The notes below the pieces were generated by a model. The model saw only the letters and a list, made by a program, of their open reading frames with translations. It did not search any database and was not told the DNA's origin. Source: Amblyornis subalaris (Eukaryota > Chordata > Aves > Passeriformes > Ptilonorhynchidae). From it: a stretch of DNA of 64,000 nt. The stretch covers positions 16,349,235 to 16,413,234 of the forward strand of contig JACAXG010000007.1 of the NCBI GenBank assembly GCA_018881555.1, written 5' to 3'. How positions within the stretch are numbered: the stretch's first letter is position 1; every line of letters starts with the position of its first letter. Position numbers and translations under genes: made by a program. Positions 13,201-25,529 of the stretch are shown piece by piece.

Positions 13201-16200
13201 GTTGGTGTCACCTGCTTCAGACTGAGAAAAATGACATCACACTTGTGTCATTTATTTGTGCTCTGTGATTGTCATTCTGCATAGGTCATCAAATGCCTTT
13301 TCACTGGTATGAAGAGCANAGAAGGTTTTAGTTAAAGGAAATATTTCCTAAAAGATCTTTACAAATAGATGTGGAGGAGATCAAACACGTAATCAGAAGA
13401 ACTTATGTCTTACAGTAGTCCCTAGACAAACATTTGTTTGTATGCCACTGTTGTCAAGTGTCATCCGGCCTACAGATACAACAGTACTTCAAGTACAAAG
13501 GAGTTATTGTCATAATCACTGTCCCTTTTTAAGCAATTATTTGTGATACTAATATTTCACATGTCTCCTGAACAGAGTCATCCACACCATTTTATAAAGT
13601 CCTCAAATATTTTCTATTGCGCTCCAGTATTGTTCCTTCCAAGANGCAGCCAGGTCTTATAAATGCTGATGCTGTTGCAAGACCTTCATCAAGCAGGCAC
13701 TCACGAAAAGAATAAATGCAGTGATACATTAGTGGTGCTAGTGTTAGTTCCCACTCGGAGCTACAGAAGTAATTTTACCCTTACNCCTTTCGTTGGCACT
13801 TAGTAGCAAGGCAGGTCAGTCTGAGTGTTCCTATTTAGTACCAATGGGTAGCAATTGTCCAAAAAGGCAGACTAACAAGTAAAAAAGAACATACAATTAT
13901 AATTACAGACAAGCAAAGCAGAATATGGGCACAAGCTATGGCAGCAGTGCTGTGCAGATCAGTCATTATTCAATGTCACATTATTTTGTAAAGGCAAAGG
14001 AAACATCCCAGATAATTTGAGTATGCAGAACAGAGCAGAATATGAAGAAGGTGACTATGTATTATTCATGAAAAGACCAAATTTTTGAAAACAAACAGGG
14101 ACAATGTCTACATCCTTTCATTGTACTGGTACATAAAAATCTCACTGTCATCCAGATTACTTCACAAAATCAGTTTGAAGCATGTGGGCTGTGTATGTGC
14201 AGCTTCTTAGTGTTGCTTCTTTTGTAAAACACACTTATGTGCTGATTTGGCTGGTATGACCTAGAGTGACTGACTTGCCTGCACCAGTTACTGCCGTAGC
14301 CAGGATGGGAACAGAGCTGTCACACACTGTGCTGTGTTTTTGCAACTGAGTAGGTCACTCTGTCTGATATTCCCCTGTGATGTAGGCAAGATATATAGCA
14401 CATCCATCTCCTGGCAGTGAGACTCTGGCATGTCCCCCACTACACAGAGACAGCCTTTGTACTTTGTGCAAATCCAAACCCACCCCCTGGTGTGGGGAAT
14501 TTGTTTTATCCCAAGGTCAATCATGCCTGCTCCTCTCTGTAAAGGATAATTTCTTAGGCTGCTTTCTTATGAAGGGTATAGTCTTAATCCCTTAGATTTT
14601 TCCCTAAAATACAAAATTATTCTTAGTCCTTCCTGCTTAGGATTGCAGATAGCTTGGATCTGTGAATCCTTCCTTTTTCCTGTGGCCTATTTGCTGGATG
14701 TTGTCTTAATAGGAAAGTTAAAATGCACACTTTAAATACCAGTAGGCGGCCTTGAGTTACATCAGCCACTGCAGTACCAAGACAGCAGAGGACAGGTTGG
14801 TGACGTGGGAAGCAGCAGTTTTGGAAGGTCAGCCACAGAGTTGCGAGCAAAGGATCACTGTGATCTCCTGCCAGCTCCAACACCTTTTCTCTCTCCCCAT
14901 GATTAACATTTCCGCATTGGGTCTTCTGGATCACATTCACCAAGAAAGCCCAGAAAAACAACACAGACCTCAACAACACATCCCAGCAACATAAATCCTA
15001 TATGAAGCAGACTAGGAGAGGGAAGTTGGCTGAGGACTCCAACTAGAGTCTGGAAGGTGCTCAGTTTCCTACCACAGACTACGCAAAGTGGCTCTGAGCA
15101 GTGTCAATAATTTTGTGTACCCCTTGCACAGGGATCTGTCAAGGCTTCACCTTATACTCATGCATTGTTTGCTCTGCAATAATATCTAATCAGTTTGCAA
15201 GTCACATTTCAAAAAAAAATAAAAGAAGGCAGTCCCATGCTTTCAGTCTCCACAGGGAATAGGAATTGTGTGAGTGCAGAAAAGAAAGCTGACAACACCA
15301 TTTAGGAAATTAAGAGTTCTGAATATATTTCTCAAACTGCTTTTAAGCATCTTTAATGTTCAAGAAAGTCAACATAGACTAGACAGACAGAAAACAAAAA
15401 AAAGCAGCATAACCCTGGAGAATATAATAGAAAATAAGTGGTCAAAAAACAGCAGGGAAGAAAATAAAAGATGCTTTCATGAAGGAAACTGCCCACTCAG
15501 AGGAACAATGGGGAAGAAGCCAGGGACAACATACTGGGACAGGACACAGAACAGCGTAAGAGAGGAAGCAAAGCACGTTTATGTGGAAAGCTTTATGAAA
15601 AGAGAAGTTGCCATGACTGGGAAAGCAATCAAAAGGCTGCATGTCAATACAACAAAGCTTAAACATGCTTGGTCTGAACAGTACTTGGCACACAAAATAT
15701 AATGGACTGGATGTAAAACAGCCCAAGGAGGTGAACAGTGAAATGGGTCTTAATCCAAACTGGGAAGAACCACTGTATCAGAGATGTGCTCCAAACAGGA
15801 ACAAGAGATAGATAATAAGTAGGTATATTATTATAAGAACCATGTGATGCAGATCAGTTACTTAGCAGCAATACANAGAAACATGCAACTTTTTTAAGGT
15901 AGGCAACTGGCATGTTCTGTTCCATTTTATAAGGTGTTGCACACCTGCATGATGAAATTTAGGATACAAGACAGCACCACAGAAGGTAATGAACACCAAA
16001 CATGCTAAGTCCTATGCCCCAGTCTATTTGATGTAATGTATTAAAGAGGAAGGCATTCCCTCTAATGCTTTCATAGAATGAAATATCACAGTGTGCCTGT
16101 ATACTTTAGGTTAGACTCTCAGTTGGAATAAATAGCTGCAGCCTCACTGAAACCTGTAATTTTCAAGTATTCCCCCTTCATTCCACTTCCATTGGAAGGA

Positions 16201-17040
16201 GGCAGATGAATTTCAGTTTGCATGTTTAGCACATTCTCCAAAGCTTCATGGTCAACTTGGCCTAAAGATATGCTTTCTTTTTCTTTTAGCATGCCAAGCA
16301 TCCTGTTTTACAGACAATTCCTTCATCTGTACCTGACTCTGAACCTGGTCAGCCTATTATATTAAAAATCTCGTAACTCTCCCCCACACACCACTCTGTT
16401 AATGACTGAATGTTATAAAACAGTGGCTGCTTTGAAGGTGACAAAGCAAACAAACTGACTCATCCATCCTCTGACTTTCCTATTAATACAATTAACGATT
16501 TGAGTCAAACCTCTTTGTCTTTTTCAAAGGCTTGAAGTGACAAGGATTATCACCAAACACTCCGGAAAAGATTAAGTGTTTATTCTTGCTCCCTAAAACC
16601 AAATCGACTCTTCCACCAGATCTCCAACCCACACATACGTGTCTGCTATCATTATTGCTGGGCTGAGGCTACAGTATGCCTTTGCATTACAGCAACCACG
16701 TTATGACTTCCAGTTATCAGCCAAGAGCGACACACAAAGGCACAGTGGCTTTAAAGCATCAACAAAGTATCAGCAAAGAAAAACAAAATCGTTTTTCTCA
16801 TAAGCAGCTGATAGTAACTGCTATGAAACAAATGACACCTTTGTGTCTCTCCAACCAGTAAACTTCGGACAGAGTTGGACCAGTTGGTTTTTTTACCTCA
16901 GTCCAGTGGTTCATTGCCCCAGTTAGGAGCAAAAATGAGCCACAGGAATGGGATAGAATGAATCTTTTTACAGAAAGTTTCTTAGTTGGTTTGTATATGC
17001 ATTGTAAATACTGAGGGCCCTAAGAAAAATGAAGGGGAAA
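10270..17040. other. Non-coding stretch, nothing recognised
   Basis: No repeat family, exon chain or RNA gene is apparent. The longest open frames (15274-15702 + with 142 codons, 14623-14979 - and 12774-13100 -) are not flanked by convincing splice pairs. They have the Lys/Asn/Ile or Phe/Ser bias expected of random AT-rich frames. Confidence 0.55.
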
Positions 17041-17049
17041 AAATAAATA

Positions 17050-17380
17050 GAGTATTTCACCATGAAAGCCAGCAATTCATTATCAAGCAAATAGCTTAGT
17101 AATAAGTTCCCATTTCTCATTTTGGGAAATTTCCATGAATATTGGTAATATAATTATGATAAAGGTTGAAGACATACTGCAGTACTCTGCTAACAATCCA
17201 CAAACATTTTGTCTTCTCATGACAGACAGGAGAGGGTTTAATTACACCGAACATTTCAAGGAAAGATTGAATGTTTGCCAGACAACTCTCCATTGATTGC
17301 TTTTACAGCATACTAGTTGACTGGTGAAGGGAAAATACAGATTCTTGGCTCTAGGTAATTAACTTTCATGCTGTTCTCTT
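17050..17380. promoter_or_regulatory. Possible conserved non-coding element
   Basis: The segment has no open frame or repeat and is dense in homeodomain-type cores (TAAT, ATTA, TAATTA) with TTCCATGAATATT-like and AATTAAC words. This composition is typical of vertebrate developmental enhancers. The call comes only from composition; conservation cannot be tested here. Confidence 0.2.
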
Positions 17381-17389
17381 CTTAAACCC

Positions 17390-20300
17390 TAATGAAGCTC
17401 CCTTGAAGTCTTCATTACCAAAGGGTATTTGTTAATAAAAAAGCAGAGAGCCAGACAAAGATCCTATTTCCCTTTCCTTCTCTATAAATTTCTGTCTGTT
17501 ATACAGTTCTCAGGACTCAGTAACGTCTTTGAAGTGAGTAATGATAGCCTGAAAAGTGCAAAGGGTGAGTGATGCCTAATGAGAGAGGGCAAAGCAGAAA
17601 TACGGAAAAAGCTGGGACCTGAAGAGAGACTCGAAAGAGAGAATGGGAGCGTTTAACAGAGAAAAGAGCAGAAGGAAAAGAAAGGCAGAGCTATATCAAT
17701 ATTTGGTGAAATGGCATTACCATGAAGTTAAACTGATGAAGATAAAAAGCAAAACTTCAGGACATTCAGCAATTCAGCAGCTTAATCTCAGGGAGATAAG
17801 TTTTTCGGAGATGGTAAATAAATCAAGTCTAGATTTCATAAGGCAAGGAATCAGATTGCTTACTGACACTGGTGGCAATGCTTCGTTCCAGGGAGCATCT
17901 GCTCAGATATTTAAAGTGCTTAGTGTATCTGGCAGAGGTCTCCACAACAAAGACTCCAGTCCAAGGACAGCGAATCCCCTTGCTCCAGCCGCAAATAAAT
18001 ACTGTTGAGCCAGCTGAGGTATATTGGCTACCTAAGGGAATGNGATCCCTTCTGTCAGCTCTGCTGAAGATAAAGTCTTTGGTTTGCACTGGCTGGGTGG
18101 TGATATTTCAATGTGTCCTAGTGCTATTCAACAAAGCACCAAAGTGCTTTAATACAAGCTTCCTGTGAAGTCACTGAAAGGCATATTTTGGATTACTCTT
18201 AATTCCCAAAACAAACACAACAATTTGCATAAATATTGTCCACAATATTACAGTTGGAGATTTTGTTGACTCAGTACCTGAGTGATGGAGGAAAGACAAG
18301 ATGTGCATTCTGTTTTGTCTTTCATTGTCCATTTGCCTGAATCCAAGCCAGGAGCCACTAGGAGAAAGGAATAAATGCTTTTTGTGATTTGATTTTCATC
18401 TATTTTGTATGTCAATATTTCTTTTCAGTATATCAATACACATCCTTCCCTGTCTCTAAAACCCACGTTAAAAACAGGAGGTAATCTGTATCCTTTCTTC
18501 ATGCATTGGCAAGAGAATTTGGCATAAGAAGCACCCCAGCACCATTCTTTAGAAAATCTGTGCCTACGCAGAAGATTTTCCTGGAGATTTCAAGTTTGTA
18601 CAATGCATTTCTGCTGGCTTCACACAGAAGCCATGCCCCCGTCACAATTCCCACCCCATCCCCATGGCCCTATTGCAATTTTATATATAGTCAGATCAGA
18701 TAAATTGTAAATAGCACATACAAAAGCACATCCTAGCAATTTATAAAAGGATTAAGACTCACTAGTCACTATTTGCAATTATTGAAATTACCTTTTTGGA
18801 ACACTAAGTATCTGAAGAGGTGACAATGGTTCCAAGTCCCTGCACTTTTGATGGTCTAAAAAATGGTTCTTCCTCAAGCAGTTTATTCAGCTTTTGGAAG
18901 CACATCTGAATTTTACAGAGCTATGTGTCTTACATTTCGTGAAGTTCCACATACTATTTAGATACAGCAAAGACTGCTATTAGTGATTTCCTTTGTAAAG
19001 CTTATGGCTATGGTTTCTATAGCTTGCTGTACCCGTTAATACTCTCTAAAGCTGGGATTCATCTTTCTAATTTCAGGATTACTTTTATTCAGTTGAGGCT
19101 GTAGCTGTCGTTAATCAGTAGCTACAAGAGATGTGCATTTACAAGAAAGGGTATTTCGGAGCAGGTAGAGACTAGTATAATCTCTTGCTTTCAAAAATAC
19201 CTATTAAAAATACAGTCAGAATGTTGCATTAAACAGCACAGAAGCTAAAGCTCCATGAGAGAGAACTTAGCTGAAATGTGATAATGGAAATGCAAGTAAA
19301 TCCAAACAATTAGCCATGGCATACACATCAAAAACATTTCCCGAAAAGTATCAAATGTAAGCAAATTCCCTATCAATACAGGCAAGGAGCTTGCACTTAG
19401 ATTTTTCAGTTCAGGAGTATTTGTAATAGCTCATATAAATTATGAATTATCACAGAACTAGCCTTTGCATCCAAAGCCCATTATTACTTTGCACCACTTC
19501 ATTTGGCAGAGGAAATTGAGTTCTGTTTAGAACTGCCTAACCACCAGTGATAAGCCAAAGTATCCATTCCAGATCTTTGACATTACAGATATCAGAGAAG
19601 AAACTGATCTTCTGATTGTAGCCTAAGGAACAAAATGTTCTGTGGTTCCCTGCTAAGATGAACAGGAATCCATCACTGATTCAGGAACAAACAAGCAATT
19701 TTGGATCAGCCCGCAACTACATTTTCCAAAGGTTTCACTTGGAGAAAAATATTTTAAGTTTTACTTTTTTATTCTCTTATCACCAACTCCAAGATAATGC
19801 TACACAGTAATTTCATAATAATGCTGATCACCTACACCACAGGGCATCACAACTGCTTCTATGTTGAATTGGTCTCTTTATCCTCAATCTTTTACAACAA
19901 AGACACAAGACAGTGCTACTGACAACTAATGACAAATTTTCTCTAGACGCCTTTGCATTCCTGCGCTTACAAGTCCCNAGTCTTAATACCCTTCCTCACA
20001 CTGCAGTCTAAATGCAGGCTGTTATGACCTTAGGGGACTCAGGTGTGAAAATGAACCAGCTTCACATACATCCTGGTGNGGCACATCAACAAGATTATGC
20101 AAGCTGATAGGAGACATGTTACCCTCATAATCACACTTCCCAGTGGATGCATCTATGCCAAAACTCGTTGCAGCAGGGACAGTGACGAGCAAATGTTCAG
20201 TCCTAGGAAGAGAGTGGAGAAAGCTCTTGTCAGGCTGTTGGTGGATGGTTTATGTGTTTCCTCAGGAGTGTACTTTCATGGACTATGCATATTTTAGACC

Positions 20301-23230
20301 CAAGAATAATGAGAATGGCTTTCAATTTTGTATTCCATTAAGGTCTTATGTCCATGTCATCGCTGGAGCAACTGAGTGCTTTCCAGTAGTTTGTGAAGCG
20401 ACATGACTGACATCTGTCGTGTTCCTGCCATCATCCCCTCCCATTGCAGTAGTGGTTTTGTTTTCTTTTGCCCTTTTATTTTCTTTTTTTTTTTTTTTTG
20501 ACATATGCACAGACTGGTATATACTGTGTTAGGAAAAACAAGGTAAAACAGGCACTTTTCACTCAGCAAAGAAGTTGCTTCTTTTGTACTGGTCCTTGTG
20601 GGAGCTCGATCCACAGTCTTAAATCACATTCAAGAAAGTCTTTGTGGTGCTTCATATCTTGCTGGAGTGACTGGTCACAGCAGCCACCTGCAGGTCTATC
20701 TATGACCAAATCCTTTCTGTTCATGTAGTAATGGGACATATGGCCTCTGGTGTTATGTTACCATTAGAAAATATGGAGGGGAAACTGGCAAGAGAGAGCT
20801 GGAATGAGAAATGATTATGATCTTCCTACTAACTTCAACATTTGGCTACACTCAGCAAAAACAAACTGGTCAAACTCTCCAGAATAGATCTTTATTTTTT
20901 AAGACCTTGTTGCAGGACTTGATCCTAACACACTTCACTACAAAACAAGGACAAAATCCAGCCTTTTCCTGAGGGTTTATTATCAACACAAAAAACACGG
21001 TGAGATTTAAAAACAAAGGCAAGTGAAGCTGACCCATTTTTAGATGTTAAAATAAAGCACCAGCACCCTCTATCAGGATATTTCAAACACTGGCAACAGA
21101 ACAGTGATTTATCCTGAATAGAAAATATGCCTTTAGTAGATATTTAGTATGTACTGCAATCTTCGTAAGTCTGCTTTAATTAAAAGCTCTATTTCTGTTT
21201 TAAAATTGACATGAACTACTACCATCCAAAGGTCTGCTTTGCACAGATATTTTTTGGAGCTGTAGAGCAAATTGTTATGCAGTATCACTCAGATAAAGGC
21301 CTGCAATAAGAGAAGTGATAATGAAGACAGCAGCTGTTACTAAATTACAAAAACAAGACAGATTTGTTGGCAAACACTAACAATCTGGGAAACTTTTTTG
21401 CAAGTTCAACACTTCTGCAAACAGTCCCTTTTTGGGTTCCTTCAATGGAGTGTCATGACGCCAGAAAAACTGTTTCACAGGAGACTTATGAACTTTCTAA
21501 CACAACCTGCTGCTCCTCACACTGATCTCCTTCACAGGGAAGGTAATTAACATTCATCTTGACCCCTTGCAACCCCTTTTTTATGGAAGGGCCTATAGCA
21601 TACAGAGGAGGTTCAGAAAGAAAACCTGGATGTTCAATGCCTGCTCTTTCCTAATAGGTTCCACACAGTCAGCAGCAGAACATATTTCCCTATTATGCCT
21701 CACCAAAATCCTCAGCCACTAGAGAAACAAATCTTCTTCAGTACAGCATTTCACCAGTTCCTTGCATCTAAACAATTAAATAACATCTGCTTCCAGTCAC
21801 TCCACAATTATGACAGGTTTCAAGAGGAAATCTCAAGGACAAACATTTTACAGCCATTCTTCCAGCTTCTGGCAACTACTCTAAATGCCACTCGCTTCTT
21901 TAGACCATTGGCAATTTAAAAAACTGGACAGATTCATGAGTTTTNCAGCACCCTCTGGTTATGCATACTGTATCTTTCACAAGGACTTTCCACAGTCCGA
22001 GAATTTCCATCCGAAAATTATCAACTCATGTTTTTCCCAATGCACTAAATGAAAGGGCATAGGGTAGCACAACTACTCATCCATGAGGACTACCAACCAC
22101 TTCAGGCCTCTACGTGTGTGCAGGTGTACAACATGGATTTTGAAAACTATTTTATTTGCTTCTTTTTCCCCCCTCAGCTGTCCCCAGCAGGTGGCCAAGT
22201 AAGTCCTGCTCTCCTGAAAGAATCCTCAAGAGCTGCATATTTTTCTTTTATTTTTATCATCATTAAATTTCTCAGAACTCTGCTTGGTGTCATGCAAGTT
22301 CAAGGAACCTTGCTGAAAAAAATTGCAGTTGCATCTTCAATGAAGCACTGGAGGCAAAGTTACCAGGGCTACTGAAAGGGAGAGTGCTGCAGCATGCTTT
22401 GAGTAAAGAGGCCAGAAAAATCTCACTCCAGAAGATTTTATTACTGTTGTATCTGGTCTCAGTTGAGACTCTCTAAAAAAAAAACATAAAGGAGATATGG
22501 AGAACTTTGTCATGTATGTTTTCAAGTATGCAGATTGATATAGGATGCAAATTCCTTGAAAGATGCATTCTGCCCAGAAGCACGAAAACTGGAGTTTTGT
22601 CCCACACTTAAATAAAGCCATACTCCCTTGAAGTTTTTAGCCCGCAAGAAAGGGGAAAATTTGAGTGTCTACATAGAAGAACCAGTTTTTAGTTAGGAAA
22701 AGTGGTCAATCTCTTTGGAGAAGAATCAATGAATCTTAGAAGAAAAGTTTTAATCTGTTTTCAGTTCTCAAGATGTTTCATAAGGGAGGCTGCCTTAACA
22801 GCTGTCATAATTACCTATGATTGTTCTTTGCCTTTTTGCAGTATTTTTGAAGGCTTTGATATGCAAAATAGTACTATATGGAAACAATTTGCTTTGCCTT
22901 GGTTGTGGTAACTTCCCAAATGCATGCTACCACCCCACTGCCTCATGCCAAAGGGAGCTTAGCCCTTTCCCGTCAAGGGAACTCAAATCTTCCATGGCAC
23001 ACTAAACAACAGAAATACAGTTTCTGCAAAGCATGGTGCACTTTTCTCTCAAAATCTCTAGCCTCTGTGACTATTTGCCAAAGCAACTCAGGTCTTCTAA
23101 TACCAATGCATACACCTCAAAAGCAAAGGAGGTACATGGTGCTGTAGTAACAGCACTAGTTTGAGAGACAACCACCTATCTTGGATGAATAAGTTCATTG
23201 GTAAGACTTCATGTATTCTTCTGCATAAAA
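17390..23230. other. Non-coding stretch, nothing recognised
   Basis: Apart from the poly(T) tract listed separately, I see no gene, RNA or known transposon. Overlapping short frames occur at 17643-18168 and 20076-20728 on both strands without splice or start context. Confidence 0.55.
20476..20499. repeat. T-rich tract
   Basis: A pyrimidine tract ends in 16 consecutive T. It has no adjoining element body that would mark it as a retroposon tail. Confidence 0.85.
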
Positions 23231-23239
23231 TCACAGAAG

Positions 23240-23266
23240 AAAAAAAAAAAAAAAAACAAAAAAACA
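23240..23266. repeat. Poly(A) tract
   Basis: A run of 17 A is followed by a further A-rich stretch with single C interruptions. It lies just upstream of the 20-bp tandem repeat. I find no retrocopy or LINE 3' end preceding it. Confidence 0.85.
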
Positions 23267-23288
23267 ACGAAAAGAGTAACGAGGACGG

Positions 23289-23348
23289 GTTACAGTTAAC
23301 CAGGACAGGTCACAGTAAACCAGGACAGGCCACAGATTCAACTGACAG
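23289..23348 (+). repeat. 20-bp tandem repeat, three units
   Basis: Three consecutive 20-base units start at 23289, 23309 and 23329 and share the pattern GTYACAGTTAACCAGGACAG. The third unit is the most diverged. The 20 bases before 23289 share the AAC-AGGAC part and may be a fourth, older unit. This is a small minisatellite. Confidence 0.85.
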
Positions 23349-23459
23349 TCACATCGACGAAGAAGATATGCTCACTCTTAGATTTCTTCACAGAGATTAT
23401 AAAGAGCAGATACTCAAAGGTAGAAAGAGACTTTGCATGTTACAGTGTACAGCATAATT

Positions 23460-25520
23460 ACCCTCCTCCATCATAACTAAAAAAGGGGCTGTTACTGAGA
23501 AAGTTGTTCTGTTGTGTTGCGGATAGGTAAAACCTTGCAAAATGAAGGCCTTGTTACGCTTGTAAAATCATGGTTCACTTCTGTTACTTTGGCTAAGTGA
23601 AAAGGCCTCTGGGAACCAGTTCAGCTAACTTAGAAGTAGAGAAAACAAGCTACATAACTTTCGCATGATCACCTCGTGGCTTATGGTGACTGAGTGAATT
23701 ATTGTTTGTTGTGTTTCAATGGTATGTGTTCTGATAGTGGCTAACTGCTTAAAAACGCTTGGTTTTTGTAATAAAGAGCTCTCTCCTTTGCACCTGCCTG
23801 GAAACTCTGTATCTCTCTATCGACACACTGTTGTATGTTAGATTTTATATCAAGTGGCACTTCTTGGACAAGAAAGTAGTTTTTCAGAAAAAAAACTTTA
23901 GAAAAAATAGTTATGTAACAAAAAAGAGAGAAGTGAAGAGCAGGTAAGGACAGATTATACATTTAAACATAGCAAGCATAAAAAACGTAGAAGATAAAAA
24001 AAAGAAACTTTCTCAGCTCTTGTCAGGGTGGTAATAGAACTAAATTGGCCAGAGAGATATGGATCAGTCAACACTGACATGACGTTTCATTTTTTCAAAT
24101 ATTAGCTTAAATTCATTTTTTTAAATATACATCGACTTCAAACCAATCATACTCCATAAACACATGATTATCTGGGGTCTGACAACATGCAAATGATCTC
24201 TGCCTCTGCTAAAACCTTTGATATAAAACACACACTCATTTTCTTTCATGTCAACTTCATTTAGCAGTTGCTTCCTATCCAAAATGAAGTCAGACAAGTC
24301 AAAATTTGTATTGCACACACGGCAAGCTTCTCCACCAGATCTGTTTTAATCAATACACAGCCCACACAGTCTGGACCTGAATGGCTTCAATGGAAGGATG
24401 TTTTTCTGCGAGAGATATAACACAAGCTTGCCTGGCCATGTAATTTCCTAATGGACTTCTAATTTTTTTGAGAAGGTAAGTTTTTTACTAATAGCCACAA
24501 AGAACCACTGTCTGCCATCACAGACATTCATTCATTCATTCCTAACAAAGTTGAGAAGACCTGTGCAGTGCCATCAGAATAATAGTGGAGAAGGACACTA
24601 GGATCTGATCCTCCAAACATGAACAACGTACAGAGATCAGATTAAGTAAATGTATAGTTTTTTAAATGCCTTACTCAAGTAAAGCACAAAGGAGTTAAGC
24701 AGTTGGAGCAACAGTCTGAAGAGTAAAGATGAAAAATTCTGATACCAGTACTTCAGACACAGTTGAGATCTGCTCCGTGAACATGTACCCTATTCAGTTT
24801 CTCCAAAAGCAACATGAAGAGTGATGAGATATTCACTACTGATGTCACAGGGGAGATATACACATTTGGATATCAGGGTCCCCAAAACTGTAATCAGATC
24901 TGACTCTTGTGATCATGTGACACTTGGTTAATTTCAATGGAACTTTTGACTAGAGTCTTCCAAATAAATTCTGTAGCTGCGATGAGTACATATAACTTAG
25001 TGAAAGCTTGTTAAGTGCTTAGGGTTTCTGGGATGACAAGTGCTATATATATGCAAAGGATTACTGCTACATAATATCCATCCTGAGAGAACAGTGACAT
25101 TCCTGGAGCTGTTCTGGGAGCTAAGGTGAATAATAGACATTTCATAATTTACCATAAAACACTCATTTATCTTTAAAGAACAGCAACAAGAAAATGCAAT
25201 GCTACAAAAAGAAAAAAAATAAAGAAGAAAAGATAAAAGAAAAGTATACCATATTTTCCCTGTGAACTGGAGAAAACTATTGGAAACCAAAATAGTTCCA
25301 AACAAATCAGCCAGCAACTGGAGGTGGCAACTGAACAGCGGGATTTGATAAAGTAACCAGTGCTGGTCGTAGGGTAGTAGGCAGAACCAGCATTTAAAAA
25401 AAGAATTTAGGATAGTTGTACAAATATTATCCAGACGGGTATAGCTGCATCTATTGCAGGAATAAATAGCTTTCACTCAATCCTTCAGGGAACCACAAGG
25501 TGGTTTGTAACTAGTGGTAA
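23460..25520. other. Non-coding stretch, nothing recognised
   Basis: A 159-codon open frame on the - strand (25476-24997) is long for random DNA. However, it is rich in Phe, Leu, Cys and Ser, lacks splice signals at either end and resembles no family I know. Nothing else in this stretch can be supported. Confidence 0.5.
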
Positions 25521-25529
25521 CCTCAGCAG

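Noticed and set aside
15274..15702. 142-codon + frame, Lys/Arg-rich
   Set aside because: Typical of an AT-rich random frame; no domain, start context or splice signals.
23161..23457. 98-codon + frame across the poly(A) tract and minisatellite
   Set aside because: A poly-Lys run from the A tract and a repeat-derived peptide explain it; no start context or homologue.
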